Positions 1-7,250 of a stretch of 23,897 bases of DNA are shown piece by piece (the stretch's first letter is position 1; the number at the start of each line of letters is the position of its first letter). The notes beneath the pieces were generated by a model, which was not told where the DNA came from, did no database searches, and saw only the letters and a program-made list of their open reading frames with translations. Both the position numbers and the translations under genes were made by a program. Source of the stretch: an uncultured Lachnospiraceae bacterium (lineage in GTDB: Bacteria; Bacillota; Clostridia; Lachnospirales; Lachnospiraceae); assembly GCA_910586015.1 (NCBI GenBank), contig CAJUGJ010000030.1:1-23897 (forward strand). The letters are read 5' to 3'.

Positions 1-1050
1 ACAAATTAGCAATTTGAAATGCGAAATCCCTTTCCAACGGATAACTCCTGATTATTTATTATTTATTATATCACATTTTTATTTATTTTTCATCAAAAAT
101 TTTCCATTTTATATTTTTTTTATTTTTATTCAGTTTTATATTATTATAATTTTTAATTTATCTTTATTTTTACTTATATTTATAAAAATTAGAAAATTAT
201 ATAAAATTTAAGTTCACTTTTAAAAGTGATTTTCAGTATTAAATATTATCAAAAATTAATCCTTATCCTTTTTATATAGAATTTATACTGTTTTCTTTTT
301 TCAAAAAAAGTTTATATATAACTTTTGTAATTTTTCCTCTCTTATTTTATTAATATAAATAAACCCATAAAATTTTAGTTTCAAATTATCTGAAAATCTA
401 ATATAGTATCTCTACCATTAAAATCTGCTTCTAGTAAATATCTATAAAATTTCTGTAATATTATTTTTAAGAATAATATCTTTTATAAATTCTTTTATTT
501 ATATATTTAATAGCATAATATTGTGTTATATTACTATACTTTAGAGCTACTATCTATAGAAAAATAAACCATATTTTATAACTATATTTTTCCAAACCTT
601 ATTTCTTATAAAACAGTCTAATAATAATTTTATTATGTGACTAAAACCGTTCTAAATTTTTAGTCATTTTTGATCTCCATCTTTTAACTACATTGATTTA
701 TTTTTCTTACTATTTTATACCTTGAAACCCAAATTTGCACCAACTATACTGTAATTTTTCTTTCTTTTTTGTTATTTTTCCCCTTGATTTTTCAATCAGT
801 TTTTCTGAATTTTTTCTCGGAATTTTTCACTCATTTTATAACCATGTTTATTTCTAAGATAAGTAATATGACATCCCGTTTTCATCTATATAACTATGTG
901 GATATACAACCTACTAGACGCTGTCTTTCCAAACGCTATTCAACAACTTTGTCATGAACTCAACACTTTTAATCAATTCTTTCCTTTCTTTTTCTTTTGC
1001 AAGATCATTCTACATTTAATATAATTGTTTATAATCTCTATTCTATTTTA
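1..1050. other. A+T-rich stretch with no convincing gene
   Basis: This kilobase is extremely A+T-rich and mostly pyrimidine-rich on the plus strand. The longest open frames (14-211 and 769-957, plus) translate to low-complexity Phe/Ile/Leu-rich peptides with no ribosome binding site, so they are not called. On the minus strand, about 985-850 reads in one frame as a more protein-like sequence (including MTKLLNSVWKDSV and YIDENGMSYYLS) broken by a double TAG. This may be an eroded gene end, but it was not identified. No RNA gene, repeat or mobile-element end was recognised. Confidence 0.6.
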
Positions 1051-1055
1051 GTAAA

Positions 1056-1101
1056 AAGAAAGTCCTATGTAATTCATTGATAAATTACATAGGACTTTCT
1101 T
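1056..1101 (-). terminator. Intrinsic terminator of the Mef-like MFS gene
   Basis: A perfect 19-bp inverted repeat (1056-1074 and 1083-1101) encloses an 8-nt loop. Read on the minus strand it lies just past the MFS stop codon and is followed by a run of T. This is a strong rho-independent terminator for the transcript coming from about 2540. Confidence 0.9.
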
Positions 1102-1108
1102 ATTGCCG

Positions 1109-2401
1109 TTAACTTGGTTTCTGACTATTTATCTTCGACCTTAAAATCAAACTAAAAATTACACATATCATAACCCCAACAATACCCATAATAAAAAACA
1201 ACATCGCTGCTCCAGAACCTTTTTCTTCTCCAAAAAATCGCACCAACAAGGTTTCTTTTGATTGTACTGTCATAAACGGTTCACACACTTTATCCACTAA
1301 AAATCCACCGAGTAGATAGCCTACAGGGATAGTGAAAAATTGCAGAGTATTACGGCATGAATATACACGTCCCTGCATATTTAAAGGAATCGTATTGCGA
1401 AATATTACATCCATATTAGCGCTCATAAACGGTATCATAATCCAACCCAATATTGCTGCAATACACCATATAAGTGGAGTATTTCCAAATGCAAGCATAA
1501 AATTTTCTGTACTCATTGATATAAAAAGAGAAACACATATCATTTTTACTCGATCTTTTGGAGCAGGAAAAAGCATCACAAATATACTGCCACATAATGT
1601 AGCAATACCGACACAACTGTTGACCGCCCCTAAAACAGTTTCTCCACCATTTGATTTTGATAAAATCATTGCTGGAAGTGCTGCATTGTAGGCAGAGGCT
1701 ACCAGATTAATACTTGCCAAAAATAAAATTAGATTTAAAATCAATGGATTATGCTTTAGCCACTTTAGTCCTGTGTATGCCGAAGTCAATAAATTCTCTT
1801 TTTTCTTTTCTTTATATTCCTTTTCGGGAATAGATATAAATAACCAAAGTGTCAGAAACGCCACCACAAAAGTGATTAAATCTACTGCTATTACAAAATC
1901 AATACCTGCAAACGAAAATATCATCGTTGCCAGTATTGGTGTCAGTATAGAATTTAACGATTGTGAAAAGGAACGTAACCCACTGGTTTTCTGATAATAT
2001 TTCTTTGGTATCAATAGCGTTGTTGCTATCTCACTTGCAGGCTGTTGAACCGTATTCATAAGACCATTGATTGCATTTAAAAGATAGAGATGTCCTATCC
2101 TTAAACTGTCTGTTCTAATCAATATAAAAACTGTGATTGTACTGAAAGCTGCAATCAGATCACAAATTAACATGGTTCGTTTCTTATTCCACCTATCACT
2201 TAATGCCCCTGCAAATATACTCATTATCACATAAGGTGTATAAGAACATATCGATAAAAGTGCTGTTTTCAGTGCTGAACCACTCTGAAGATATAACCAC
2301 AGCACCAAGGCATAACTTGTCATTCCACTGCCAAGCGTTGAAAGTGACTGCGTGCTCCAAAGCATAAGATATGATTTTAATTCTTTATATTCTTTTTTCA
2401 T
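1109..2401 (-). CDS. MFS drug exporter, Mef-like
   Basis: A 430-residue integral membrane protein with about 12 hydrophobic segments. It looks like the macrolide-efflux (Mef/Cme-like) branch of the major facilitator superfamily: a short cytoplasmic N-terminus (KSYLMLWSTQSLSTLGSGM), then a motif-A-like loop between helices 2 and 3 (GALSDRWNKKRTM, about residues 65-77) and a QQPASE stretch near helix 4. Members export drugs, often ribosome-targeting ones, by proton antiport; the substrate here is unknown. The start at 2401 is supported by AAAGGAG at 2413-2419. The gene is monocistronic, bounded by its own terminator (1056-1101) and by a promoter and leader region (2406-2575) that look like a drug-inducible attenuator. 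That supports an antibiotic-response role by inference only. Confidence 0.87.
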   Translation of the reverse strand: MKKEYKELKSYLMLWSTQSLSTLGSGMTSYALVLWLYLQSGSALKTALLSICSYTPYVIMSIFAGALSDRWNKKRTMLICDLIAAFSTITVFILIRTDSLRIGHLYLLNAINGLMNTVQQPASEIATTLLIPKKYYQKTSGLRSFSQSLNSILTPILATMIFSFAGIDFVIAVDLITFVVAFLTLWLFISIPEKEYKEKKKENLLTSAYTGLKWLKHNPLILNLILFLASINLVASAYNAALPAMILSKSNGGETVLGAVNSCVGIATLCGSIFVMLFPAPKDRVKMICVSLFISMSTENFMLAFGNTPLIWCIAAILGWIMIPFMSANMDVIFRNTIPLNMQGRVYSCRNTLQFFTIPVGYLLGGFLVDKVCEPFMTVQSKETLLVRFFGEEKGSGAAMLFFIMGIVGVMICVIFSLILRSKINSQKPS

Positions 2402-2405
2402 AACC

Positions 2406-2496
2406 GACTTTGCTCCTTTGATTTTTATTTACTCAAAAATGCAAAGTCTGAGGACAAATCTATCCTCCATACAGTGTCCTCAAACCCTGCATGGAG
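2406..2496 (-). promoter_or_regulatory. Candidate translational attenuator upstream of the MFS exporter
   Basis: In the leader RNA of the MFS gene I see three pairings. (a) 2487-2496 with 2465-2474 gives ten pairs including one G-U; the first arm is inside the leader-peptide ORF. (b) 2475-2481 with 2450-2456 gives GAGGACA:TGTCCTC, which is incompatible with simple nesting of (a). (c) 2441-2448 with 2406-2413 gives GACTTTGC:GCAAAGTC, with a further ATTTTT:AAAAAT inner helix that leaves the MFS Shine-Dalgarno (2413-2419) in a bulge. This resembles erm/mef-type attenuators, in which a stalled ribosome rearranges hairpins and frees the downstream start. How (a) and (b) would control (c) is not clear from the sequence. 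Confidence 0.6.
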
Positions 2497-2518
2497 CATA
2501 AGCAATAGCAAGTTTCAT
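2480..2518 (-). CDS. Leader peptide MKLAIAYAPCRV for the MFS exporter
   Basis: A 12-codon ORF (MKLAIAYAPCRV) begins six bases after a near-perfect ribosome binding site (GGAGGAGGA, 2524-2532). It ends 78 bases before the MFS start. It sits immediately after the promoter at 2547-2575, so it is the first thing translated on this mRNA. Its codons 8-11 form one arm of hairpin (a) of the attenuator. The strong ribosome binding site, position and hairpin overlap are typical of stalling peptides that sense ribosome-targeting drugs. The peptide sequence itself was not recognised, and the inducer cannot be deduced. Confidence 0.7.
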   Translation of the reverse strand: MKLAIAYAPCRV

Positions 2519-2546
2519 CGGTTTCCTCCTCCATCCTATTTTTAAA

Positions 2547-2575
2547 ATTATAACATAAGAACTAAAAAATTTCAA
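2547..2575 (-). promoter_or_regulatory. Sigma-A promoter for the leader peptide and MFS gene
   Basis: TTGAAA (2570-2575) and a perfect TATAAT (2547-2552) are separated by exactly 17 bp on the minus strand. Transcription would start near 2540, only a few bases before the leader ribosome binding site. Confidence 0.85.
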
Positions 2576-2617
2576 CATTTCAAAAGAACACATGTTTGTA
2601 AAAAATCAAAATATTTC

Positions 2618-2646
2618 TTTACGGCGTTAAAAAAATTTGGTATACT
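2618..2646 (+). promoter_or_regulatory. Promoter of the DpnM-like R-M operon
   Basis: TTTACG (2618-2623), a 17-bp spacer and TATACT (2641-2646) precede the methylase start by 35 bases. The promoter is divergent from, and about 40 bp away from, the MFS promoter. Confidence 0.65.
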
Positions 2647-2663
2647 TATTTTAATAAAATAAG
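2645..2663. promoter_or_regulatory. Palindrome over the R-M transcription start
   Basis: A 19-bp sequence with 9-bp inverted arms around a single central A (CTTATTTTA-A-TAAAATAAG) begins in the -10 element and covers the expected transcription start. It could be an operator for control of the R-M operon, but A+T-rich palindromes also arise by chance, and no dedicated controller gene is adjacent. Confidence 0.35.
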
Positions 2664-2681
2664 TTTGGAAAGGGATATCTT

Positions 2682-3530
2682 ATGGCTGATACGATTTCAA
2701 TTAGTCCTATTTTAAAATGGGTTGGTGGTAAAAGACAATTACTGTCCAATATCATACCCTTGATTAGTAAAGATTTTTCTACCTATGTTGAACCATTTGT
2801 TGGAGGAGGAGCTGTCTTTTTTGCGTTACAACCTAAAAAAGCGATTATTAATGATTATAATGTAGAACTTATCAATGTTTATAAAGTAGTAAGAGATTTT
2901 CCAGAAGAACTTATTTCTATATTAGAAGAACATAGTAAAAAAAATACGAAAGAATATTTTTATCATGTGAGAGCTTTAGATAGAACTTTGGAATATGCTA
3001 AGATGGATCCTATTCAAAAGGCGGCAAGAATAATTTATCTTAATAAAACATGCTATAATGGATTGTACCGAGTAAATTTGGCAGGACAGTTTAATTCTCC
3101 CTATGGAAGGTATAAGAATCCAAACATTATTAATGCAGTAACGATACGAGCTATGTCAAAGTATCTACAAAATCCAAATATTATAATTAAGCAGGGAGAT
3201 TATAAAGAAGTACTAAAAGGACTACATAAAGGGGCATTTGTCTATTTTGATCCACCATATATGCCAATATCTTCTTCGTCTTCTTTTACAGGTTATACGC
3301 AAAACGGTTTTTCCTATTCCCAACAGACTATATTAAAAAACGTATGCGATCAATTAAAAGAAAAAGGAATCCCTTTTTTGCAATCCAATTCAGACTGTCC
3401 GCAAATAAGAGAATTATATAAAGGATATGATATTAGAACAGTACAGGCGAAAAGAACGATTAACAGTAATGCAAATAAGCGTGGTGAAATTAGTGAGGTG
3501 TTAATTTCTTATGTCCCAAAATCAAAGTAA
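2682..3530 (+). CDS. DNA N6-adenine methyltransferase, DpnM/Dam (D12) type
   Basis: A 282-residue S-adenosylmethionine-dependent methylase that protects host DNA by methylating adenine. It has the alpha-class layout. The SAM-binding KWVGGKRQLL segment is at about residues 12-20, with FVGGGAVFF at 40-48. NGLYRVN and PYGRYKNP (127-148) match the target-recognition region of Dam and DpnM, and the catalytic DPPY is at 191-194. The overall sequence resembles M.DpnII, which recognises GATC, so GATC or a site containing it is plausible but unproven. The start is supported by AAAGGGA eight bases upstream. Its last 20 bases overlap the endonuclease gene, so the two are co-translated, giving a classical type II R-M pair. 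Confidence 0.93.
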   Translation: MADTISISPILKWVGGKRQLLSNIIPLISKDFSTYVEPFVGGGAVFFALQPKKAIINDYNVELINVYKVVRDFPEELISILEEHSKKNTKEYFYHVRALDRTLEYAKMDPIQKAARIIYLNKTCYNGLYRVNLAGQFNSPYGRYKNPNIINAVTIRAMSKYLQNPNIIIKQGDYKEVLKGLHKGAFVYFDPPYMPISSSSSFTGYTQNGFSYSQQTILKNVCDQLKEKGIPFLQSNSDCPQIRELYKGYDIRTVQAKRTINSNANKRGEISEVLISYVPKSK

Positions 3531-4815
3531 TTTATCAATTAATGATGCTTGGAAAGTATTGATTGATAAATATAATATTTTAGACGAAGTTCAAACAAAA
3601 GGATACTATTCTATTAAAGCAAGTCAAATTAAGGAATTTAAAGAACCTCGATTAATGGCAAAGTGGGACAGTACTGACTCTTTACCTGCCATACTACGGG
3701 ATCATAAATTAAATATTTTGCCAGATAGTAGAAGTTCTTATGTGATCAGTGATTTCCTTTTATATGAAAAAATTCCAGAGTTAAAAGAACAAGTTACTCA
3801 AATGCCTCATGTAGATTTACCAGATTATGAATCTATTGATATCAATACGATTCATTCGGAGGCAAATGCAATAAATGTATTATTATTGACTGGTATATTA
3901 GATGATTTTTTAAATACAGATAGAAATGTTACTACTTTTAACGGGCGAATGGGGACAGGAGAATTTGATTTTGTAGTAGATACTGTTAGAAATATAAAGC
4001 AAAAAATTCGTGTTTGTCATGCACAATGTGAAATAGATGGCGGATTTGAAAATAGTGATTCTGTTGTCATTTTGGAGGCAAAGAATGTAATACATGAAGA
4101 CTTCCATATCCGTCAACTTTATTATCCGTATCGACTATGGAAGGCAAAACTAAACAAACCGATTCGACTGGTCTTTTGCATCTATTCCAATATGATCTAC
4201 CGATTATTTGAATATCGTTTTAACAAATTAGAAGACTATTCTTCGATTGAATTAATTCAATCGAAAAATTACTCTTTGCAGGATACCAACATAACTTTAA
4301 ATGATCTGTTGAAAGTAAGAGCAGATACCCCTGTTCATACCGATGATAATATGGATGGTTCAAAAGTGCCGTTCATACAGGCTAATTCTATGGAGCGAAT
4401 TATCTCTCTGTTAGAAAATATCTATGAAAATCCAATGACTCGCCAGCAAGTTGCGAAATTGATGGATTTTGAATTGCGTCAAGCTGACTATTATTATAAT
4501 GCAGGAAAATATCTGGGGCTATTTGAAAAAATAAGCGAAGATAAACAGCCAGTTATTGCATTAACATCTCTAGGAAATCATGTTTTTAAATTAAATTATA
4601 AAAACAGGCAGTTAAAACTGGTCAAATTGATTTTAGAACATAAGATATTTGCCGATTTTTTTGATAGTATTATTGAAACAAATCACATGTCTAGTAAAAA
4701 AGAGATTGAAAATAAAATGCGTACTCTCCATGTATGTAGTGAATCACAGATCGTACGCAGGGCTAGTTCTGTATATGGCTGGCTTAAATGGATCTTTCAT
4801 CTGACTAAATTATAG
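3511..4815 (+). CDS. Putative type II restriction endonuclease, PD-(D/E)XK
   Basis: A 434-residue protein encoded directly after and overlapping (20 bp) the D12 methylase, as expected for its partner nuclease. The likely active site is in the middle: CEIDGGFE (D176), then VVILEAKN with E189 and K191. Next comes HIRQLYYPYRLW (about 199-210), in which the Gln fits a conserved position of this nuclease fold. The N-terminal 110 residues and the C-terminal region (about 290-434, rich in helix-turn-helix-like segments such as MTRQQVAKLMDFELRQADYYYNAGKYL) probably bind DNA. It is much longer than DpnII (about 290 residues) and shows no obvious likeness to it, so the recognised site may not be plain GATC. 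It presumably cleaves unmethylated foreign DNA. Confidence 0.82.
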   Translation: MSQNQSNLSINDAWKVLIDKYNILDEVQTKGYYSIKASQIKEFKEPRLMAKWDSTDSLPAILRDHKLNILPDSRSSYVISDFLLYEKIPELKEQVTQMPHVDLPDYESIDINTIHSEANAINVLLLTGILDDFLNTDRNVTTFNGRMGTGEFDFVVDTVRNIKQKIRVCHAQCEIDGGFENSDSVVILEAKNVIHEDFHIRQLYYPYRLWKAKLNKPIRLVFCIYSNMIYRLFEYRFNKLEDYSSIELIQSKNYSLQDTNITLNDLLKVRADTPVHTDDNMDGSKVPFIQANSMERIISLLENIYENPMTRQQVAKLMDFELRQADYYYNAGKYLGLFEKISEDKQPVIALTSLGNHVFKLNYKNRQLKLVKLILEHKIFADFFDSIIETNHMSSKKEIENKMRTLHVCSESQIVRRASSVYGWLKWIFHLTKL

Positions 4816-4842
4816 TTTTTCTTTTCCTGCCCTTTTAAAAAA

Positions 4843-5610
4843 TTAACGGTTCATTTCTTCTACAAATTTTCTTGACTTTACCGTCATTTCAGCCCAAGCA
4901 GGTCGAAAACCGCTTTTTATTGCGTTTCGGGCAGATTTTATGTTAGACCATGCACAACAATAGAAAGGAATCTTTCCTCTATCGATAATTTCACTGGCTA
5001 ATACACTGGTTAAAGTGGAAGCGATCCCTTTACGTCTATATTGTGGCAGTACATCTACTCCTATCTGCCACATTGTATCACAGTCTGCTGAACACGCAGC
5101 AAATCCAATCAACTGTTTTCCATCATAGGCACCAACACCCAATACATCTAACTCTTTTCTTTTTTCACAAAGCGCATTGGACCATTCTGGTACATAAAGA
5201 GAAGTAAAGTCCTCTTTGGTAAGTATTTTCATGTCATAAAGGCAGGTTTCTTTCGAAAGTTTCGTCATATCAGGCAAAAAATATTCCGCCATAAAACAGA
5301 CTTCTAAATCATATGGCAAAAACGCATCATTTAATACATACATATTTGGTGTTTCAAAACAATGCTCAATCGGATATTTTTCTATATATGCCCTGACGAT
5401 TTTTTCATATTTTTCATCAATGGATGCCACAATATTACTTCCATACGAAATCAAATTACATGCAAATGGTAACTCTAAATATCTTCTGGCATTGGAATTT
5501 TTCTTCGAATATACGATTACATTTTCTGTCTTACAAAAATCTTGAACACAACAATTTGCATCTATAGCAGATTGGAGCATTGCTATCTGTAATACTTCAT
5601 CATTGTTCAT
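4843..5610 (-). CDS. GNAT family N-acetyltransferase
   Basis: A 255-residue protein whose C-terminal half (about 125-245) is a GNAT acetyltransferase domain. The acetyl-CoA pyrophosphate loop reads QYRRKGIAS (190-198). It is preceded by the strand WQIGVDVLP and followed by the SARNAIKSGFRPAW motif-B-like region. The N-terminal 120 residues are a separate region seen in some clostridial two-domain GNATs, and the substrate is unknown. The ribosome binding site GGAGGT lies four bases before the start. A TTGACA (minus strand, 5657-5662) with a weak AAGAAT-like -10 sits in the 100-bp gap behind the phosphorylase gene, so it may be transcribed separately from the upstream operon. It converges on the restriction gene. 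Confidence 0.8.
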   Translation of the reverse strand: MNNDEVLQIAMLQSAIDANCCVQDFCKTENVIVYSKKNSNARRYLELPFACNLISYGSNIVASIDEKYEKIVRAYIEKYPIEHCFETPNMYVLNDAFLPYDLEVCFMAEYFLPDMTKLSKETCLYDMKILTKEDFTSLYVPEWSNALCEKRKELDVLGVGAYDGKQLIGFAACSADCDTMWQIGVDVLPQYRRKGIASTLTSVLASEIIDRGKIPFYCCAWSNIKSARNAIKSGFRPAWAEMTVKSRKFVEEMNR

Positions 5611-5710
5611 GTGTACCTCCTACTTTCATTCTCTATTCTTTATTTTACTAAGCTCTTGTCAAGTTTACAATATCTATACACAACAAATTCAGGAATCGAT
5701 TTTTATTGTA

Positions 5711-6472
5711 CTAAATTCGTATTGCCAATTCCAATGCAATCGTAGCAATTCTGTCCTTTTCCTCTAGTTTTGAATGATTACTTAAACTTCTTACATCCCA
5801 CTGCTCCGAATCCAGATTATCTGCTGCATAAAAAAATTGTATTAATTCTTTTTTTCTAAAGCTTGCAACGGCTGCATTTGCTGAACACTCCATATCCACA
5901 CAAATACATCCTTGTTCTTTTCTATGCTTTACTTTTTTTGGAGTTTCACGATAAAAGGCATCTGTACTCCACGTTTTTCCTATTGTATATCTCACATGCA
6001 GTTCGTCTAGCATCTCGGTAAACACATTCATATAGTTTTGATTGACTTCTATTTCGTCGGCTGCTTTTACATAATGGTAACTTGTTCCTTCATCTCTTAC
6101 AGCACTGTTTGGAATAATAATAGAACAATCTTCTATCTTTTGGTCAAGTACTCCACAAGTTCCAAAAACAATAACCTTTTTAACTCCCATTATAAATATT
6201 TCTTCTAACATGCCTACGCTCATAGGAGCACCTACATCAATCATAAACAGTACAACTTCTTTATTTTTATAATAAGCACTATAAATTGGTGTTATACCAT
6301 TTGCTGTATTTACTGTTGCAATGATCTTTCCATTTAGTTCACCAATCATTCTGTCAAATGTTATTTTTGAGTAACATGTCACTGCAACTTCTGGAATCTG
6401 CTCTATTGGCTTTATAATATCCTCTGGATTAATAACTGCTTTTTTTGTTTCGTCAAACTCTTCTAAAATCAT
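5711..6472 (-). CDS. Nucleoside phosphorylase (PNP/UDP family)
   Basis: A 253-residue cytosolic enzyme of the purine-nucleoside/uridine phosphorylase family, which cleaves a nucleoside with phosphate to a base and ribose-1-phosphate. Diagnostic parts are the phosphate/ribose site region VIVFGTCGVL (about 101-109), the acidic-substrate strand CVDMECSANAAVA (191-203), with the family Met-Glu pair that binds the ribose hydroxyls, and YAADNLD (215-221), where the family Asp acts on the base. The nucleoside preference cannot be read from the sequence. It starts 12 bases after the upstream GNAT stop with a strong AAAGGAGGG, so the two are one operon under the attenuator at 6997-7139. That control is unusual for a housekeeping salvage enzyme. 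Confidence 0.88.
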   Translation of the reverse strand: MILEEFDETKKAVINPEDIIKPIEQIPEVAVTCYSKITFDRMIGELNGKIIATVNTANGITPIYSAYYKNKEVVLFMIDVGAPMSVGMLEEIFIMGVKKVIVFGTCGVLDQKIEDCSIIIPNSAVRDEGTSYHYVKAADEIEVNQNYMNVFTEMLDELHVRYTIGKTWSTDAFYRETPKKVKHRKEQGCICVDMECSANAAVASFRKKELIQFFYAADNLDSEQWDVRSLSNHSKLEEKDRIATIALELAIRI

Positions 6473-6484
6473 AGTGTCCCTCCT

Positions 6485-6976
6485 TTAAATAGTTCTTTCA
6501 TAATCAACTAAAGTCATGTGTTCATTAATCATACGCTCCTGTCCTACTCTGACAAAACCACACTTTTCATATAGATGACAATTTCCTTCCTCTTGTTTAA
6601 TAGTATCTAACTTCCAAGTTGTAGTTTCAGGATATTGCTTAAATATCTTCTGCATTACTTTTTGTGCAATACCCCTGTTTTGAAAATCTGATATAATAAA
6701 GAGAGGTGATATCCAACTAATATTATTCCATACTATTTTACCATCATGATGACGTATTCTGATTCCTCCAGCAATTTCTCCTTCAACAAAAATGATATAA
6801 AATTCAGAGTTTGGATCTGTAATCTTTCTTGTTATACTTTCTAATGTTTCTTTTGCGGGACTTGTACTGTCGTCATGATATTTTTCATATAGGGGCATAA
6901 AAGTTTCTATTTGTAATTTATAAAGAAGATTTGCATCTTCTATCCTTGCTCGTACTAATTTAATTTCATCCTGCAT
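6485..6976 (-). CDS. GNAT family N-acetyltransferase, attenuator-controlled
   Basis: A 163-residue single-domain GNAT. The order is the expected beta strands (EIAGGIRIRHHDGKIVWNNISWISPLFI, read as two strands), the acetyl-CoA loop FQNRGIAQKV (98-107), and the C-terminal LYEKCGFVRVGQERM (135-149) typical of small-molecule acetyltransferases. The ribosome binding site AAAAGGAGG (6983-6991) is excellent. It lies only six bases downstream of the run of T of an intrinsic terminator, so expression depends on read-through of that terminator. It is the first gene of an operon with the nucleoside phosphorylase. The substrate is unknown; resistance-type acetylation of a translation inhibitor is a reasonable inference from the control region. 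Confidence 0.83.
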   Translation of the reverse strand: MQDEIKLVRARIEDANLLYKLQIETFMPLYEKYHDDSTSPAKETLESITRKITDPNSEFYIIFVEGEIAGGIRIRHHDGKIVWNNISWISPLFIISDFQNRGIAQKVMQKIFKQYPETTTWKLDTIKQEEGNCHLYEKCGFVRVGQERMINEHMTLVDYERTI

Positions 6977-6996
6977 GTTTAGCCTCCTTTTTATAT

Positions 6997-7034
6997 AAAA
7001 AAATCACACCAAGCATCTATATGCCTAGTGCGAT
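6997..7034 (-). terminator. Attenuator terminator just before the GNAT gene
   Basis: On the minus strand, 7034-7021 pairs with 7016-7003 (14 pairs, four of them G-U, four-base loop ATAG). A run of seven T follows at 7003-6997. The hairpin sits between the promoter/leader ORF and the GNAT ribosome binding site, so it can only serve as a conditional terminator for the GNAT-phosphorylase operon. Confidence 0.85.
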
Positions 7035-7139
7035 AATTTTAATGCAAGATATAAAAATAACAGCCTACATTCTCATTTATGCACAGACATATAAGACCTA
7101 TCGGCTTATAACTGTACATAAATACAATCAGTTATAAGC
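7017..7139 (-). promoter_or_regulatory. Competing antiterminator and anti-antiterminator hairpins
   Basis: Three further pairings are visible on the minus-strand RNA. P1 is a perfect 11-bp stem, GCTTATAACTG:CAGTTATAAGC (7139-7129 with 7114-7104), and the leader stop codon lies in its first arm. P2 is TATAAG:CTTATA (7110-7105 with 7095-7090), which reuses the second arm of P1. The antiterminator pairs 7094-7077 with 7036-7017 through about 16-18 pairs with small bulges, and its second strand is the first arm of the terminator. Logic: an early-stalled ribosome lets P1 form, keeps P2 from forming, frees the antiterminator and permits read-through. A ribosome finishing the leader breaks P1, favours P2 and restores termination. 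Confidence 0.65.
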
Positions 7140-7194
7140 AAATACGTCTATTATACATATATACATAACGTCTTGAATGTAAACTCTGTTTCAT
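7132..7194 (-). CDS. Leader peptide MKQSLHSRRYVYMYNRRICL for the GNAT-phosphorylase operon
   Basis: A 20-codon ORF with a good ribosome binding site (AAGGAG, 7205-7210, ten bases before ATG). It starts right after the promoter at 7222-7250 and stops inside the first arm of hairpin P1. Arg- and Tyr-rich, with two Arg-Arg pairs. This placement is what a stalling leader peptide needs to steer the antiterminator. The peptide was not recognised. A second ORF (26 codons, 7119-7039, starting MYSYKPIG) overlaps the hairpins but has no ribosome binding site, so it is a weaker candidate. Confidence 0.6.
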   Translation of the reverse strand: MKQSLHSRRYVYMYNRRICL

Positions 7195-7221
7195 TTTATA
7201 TAATCTCCTTAATTTTTATTT

Positions 7222-7250
7222 ATACTACCATCCCTATTTCGCTTTGTCAA
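7222..7250 (-). promoter_or_regulatory. Promoter for the GNAT attenuator transcript
   Basis: A consensus TTGACA (7245-7250), 17-bp spacer and TAGTAT (7222-7227), with TGG just upstream of the -10 forming an extended -10. It overlaps the last codons of the MFS gene at 7234-8478, so the operon does not rely on read-through from that gene. A free TATAAT at 7150-7155 is another possible start but has no well-spaced -35. Confidence 0.6.

Noticed and set aside
14..211. Plus-strand 65-codon ORF in the A+T-rich first kilobase.
   Set aside because: Low-complexity Phe/Ile/Leu translation, no ribosome binding site, and composition expected by chance in such DNA.
769..957. Plus-strand 62-codon ORF.
   Set aside because: Starts in a poly-pyrimidine tract with no ribosome binding site. 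The opposite strand looks more protein-like.
7039..7119. 26-codon ORF starting MYSYKPIG as the leader peptide of the GNAT attenuator.
   Set aside because: No ribosome binding site and its ATG lies in a hairpin loop. The 20-codon ORF at 7132-7194 has a good site and better geometry.
6970..7215. T-box or metabolite riboswitch before the GNAT gene.
   Set aside because: No T-box TGGNACC core or recognisable riboswitch consensus was seen. A leader ORF with ribosome binding site explains the hairpins better.
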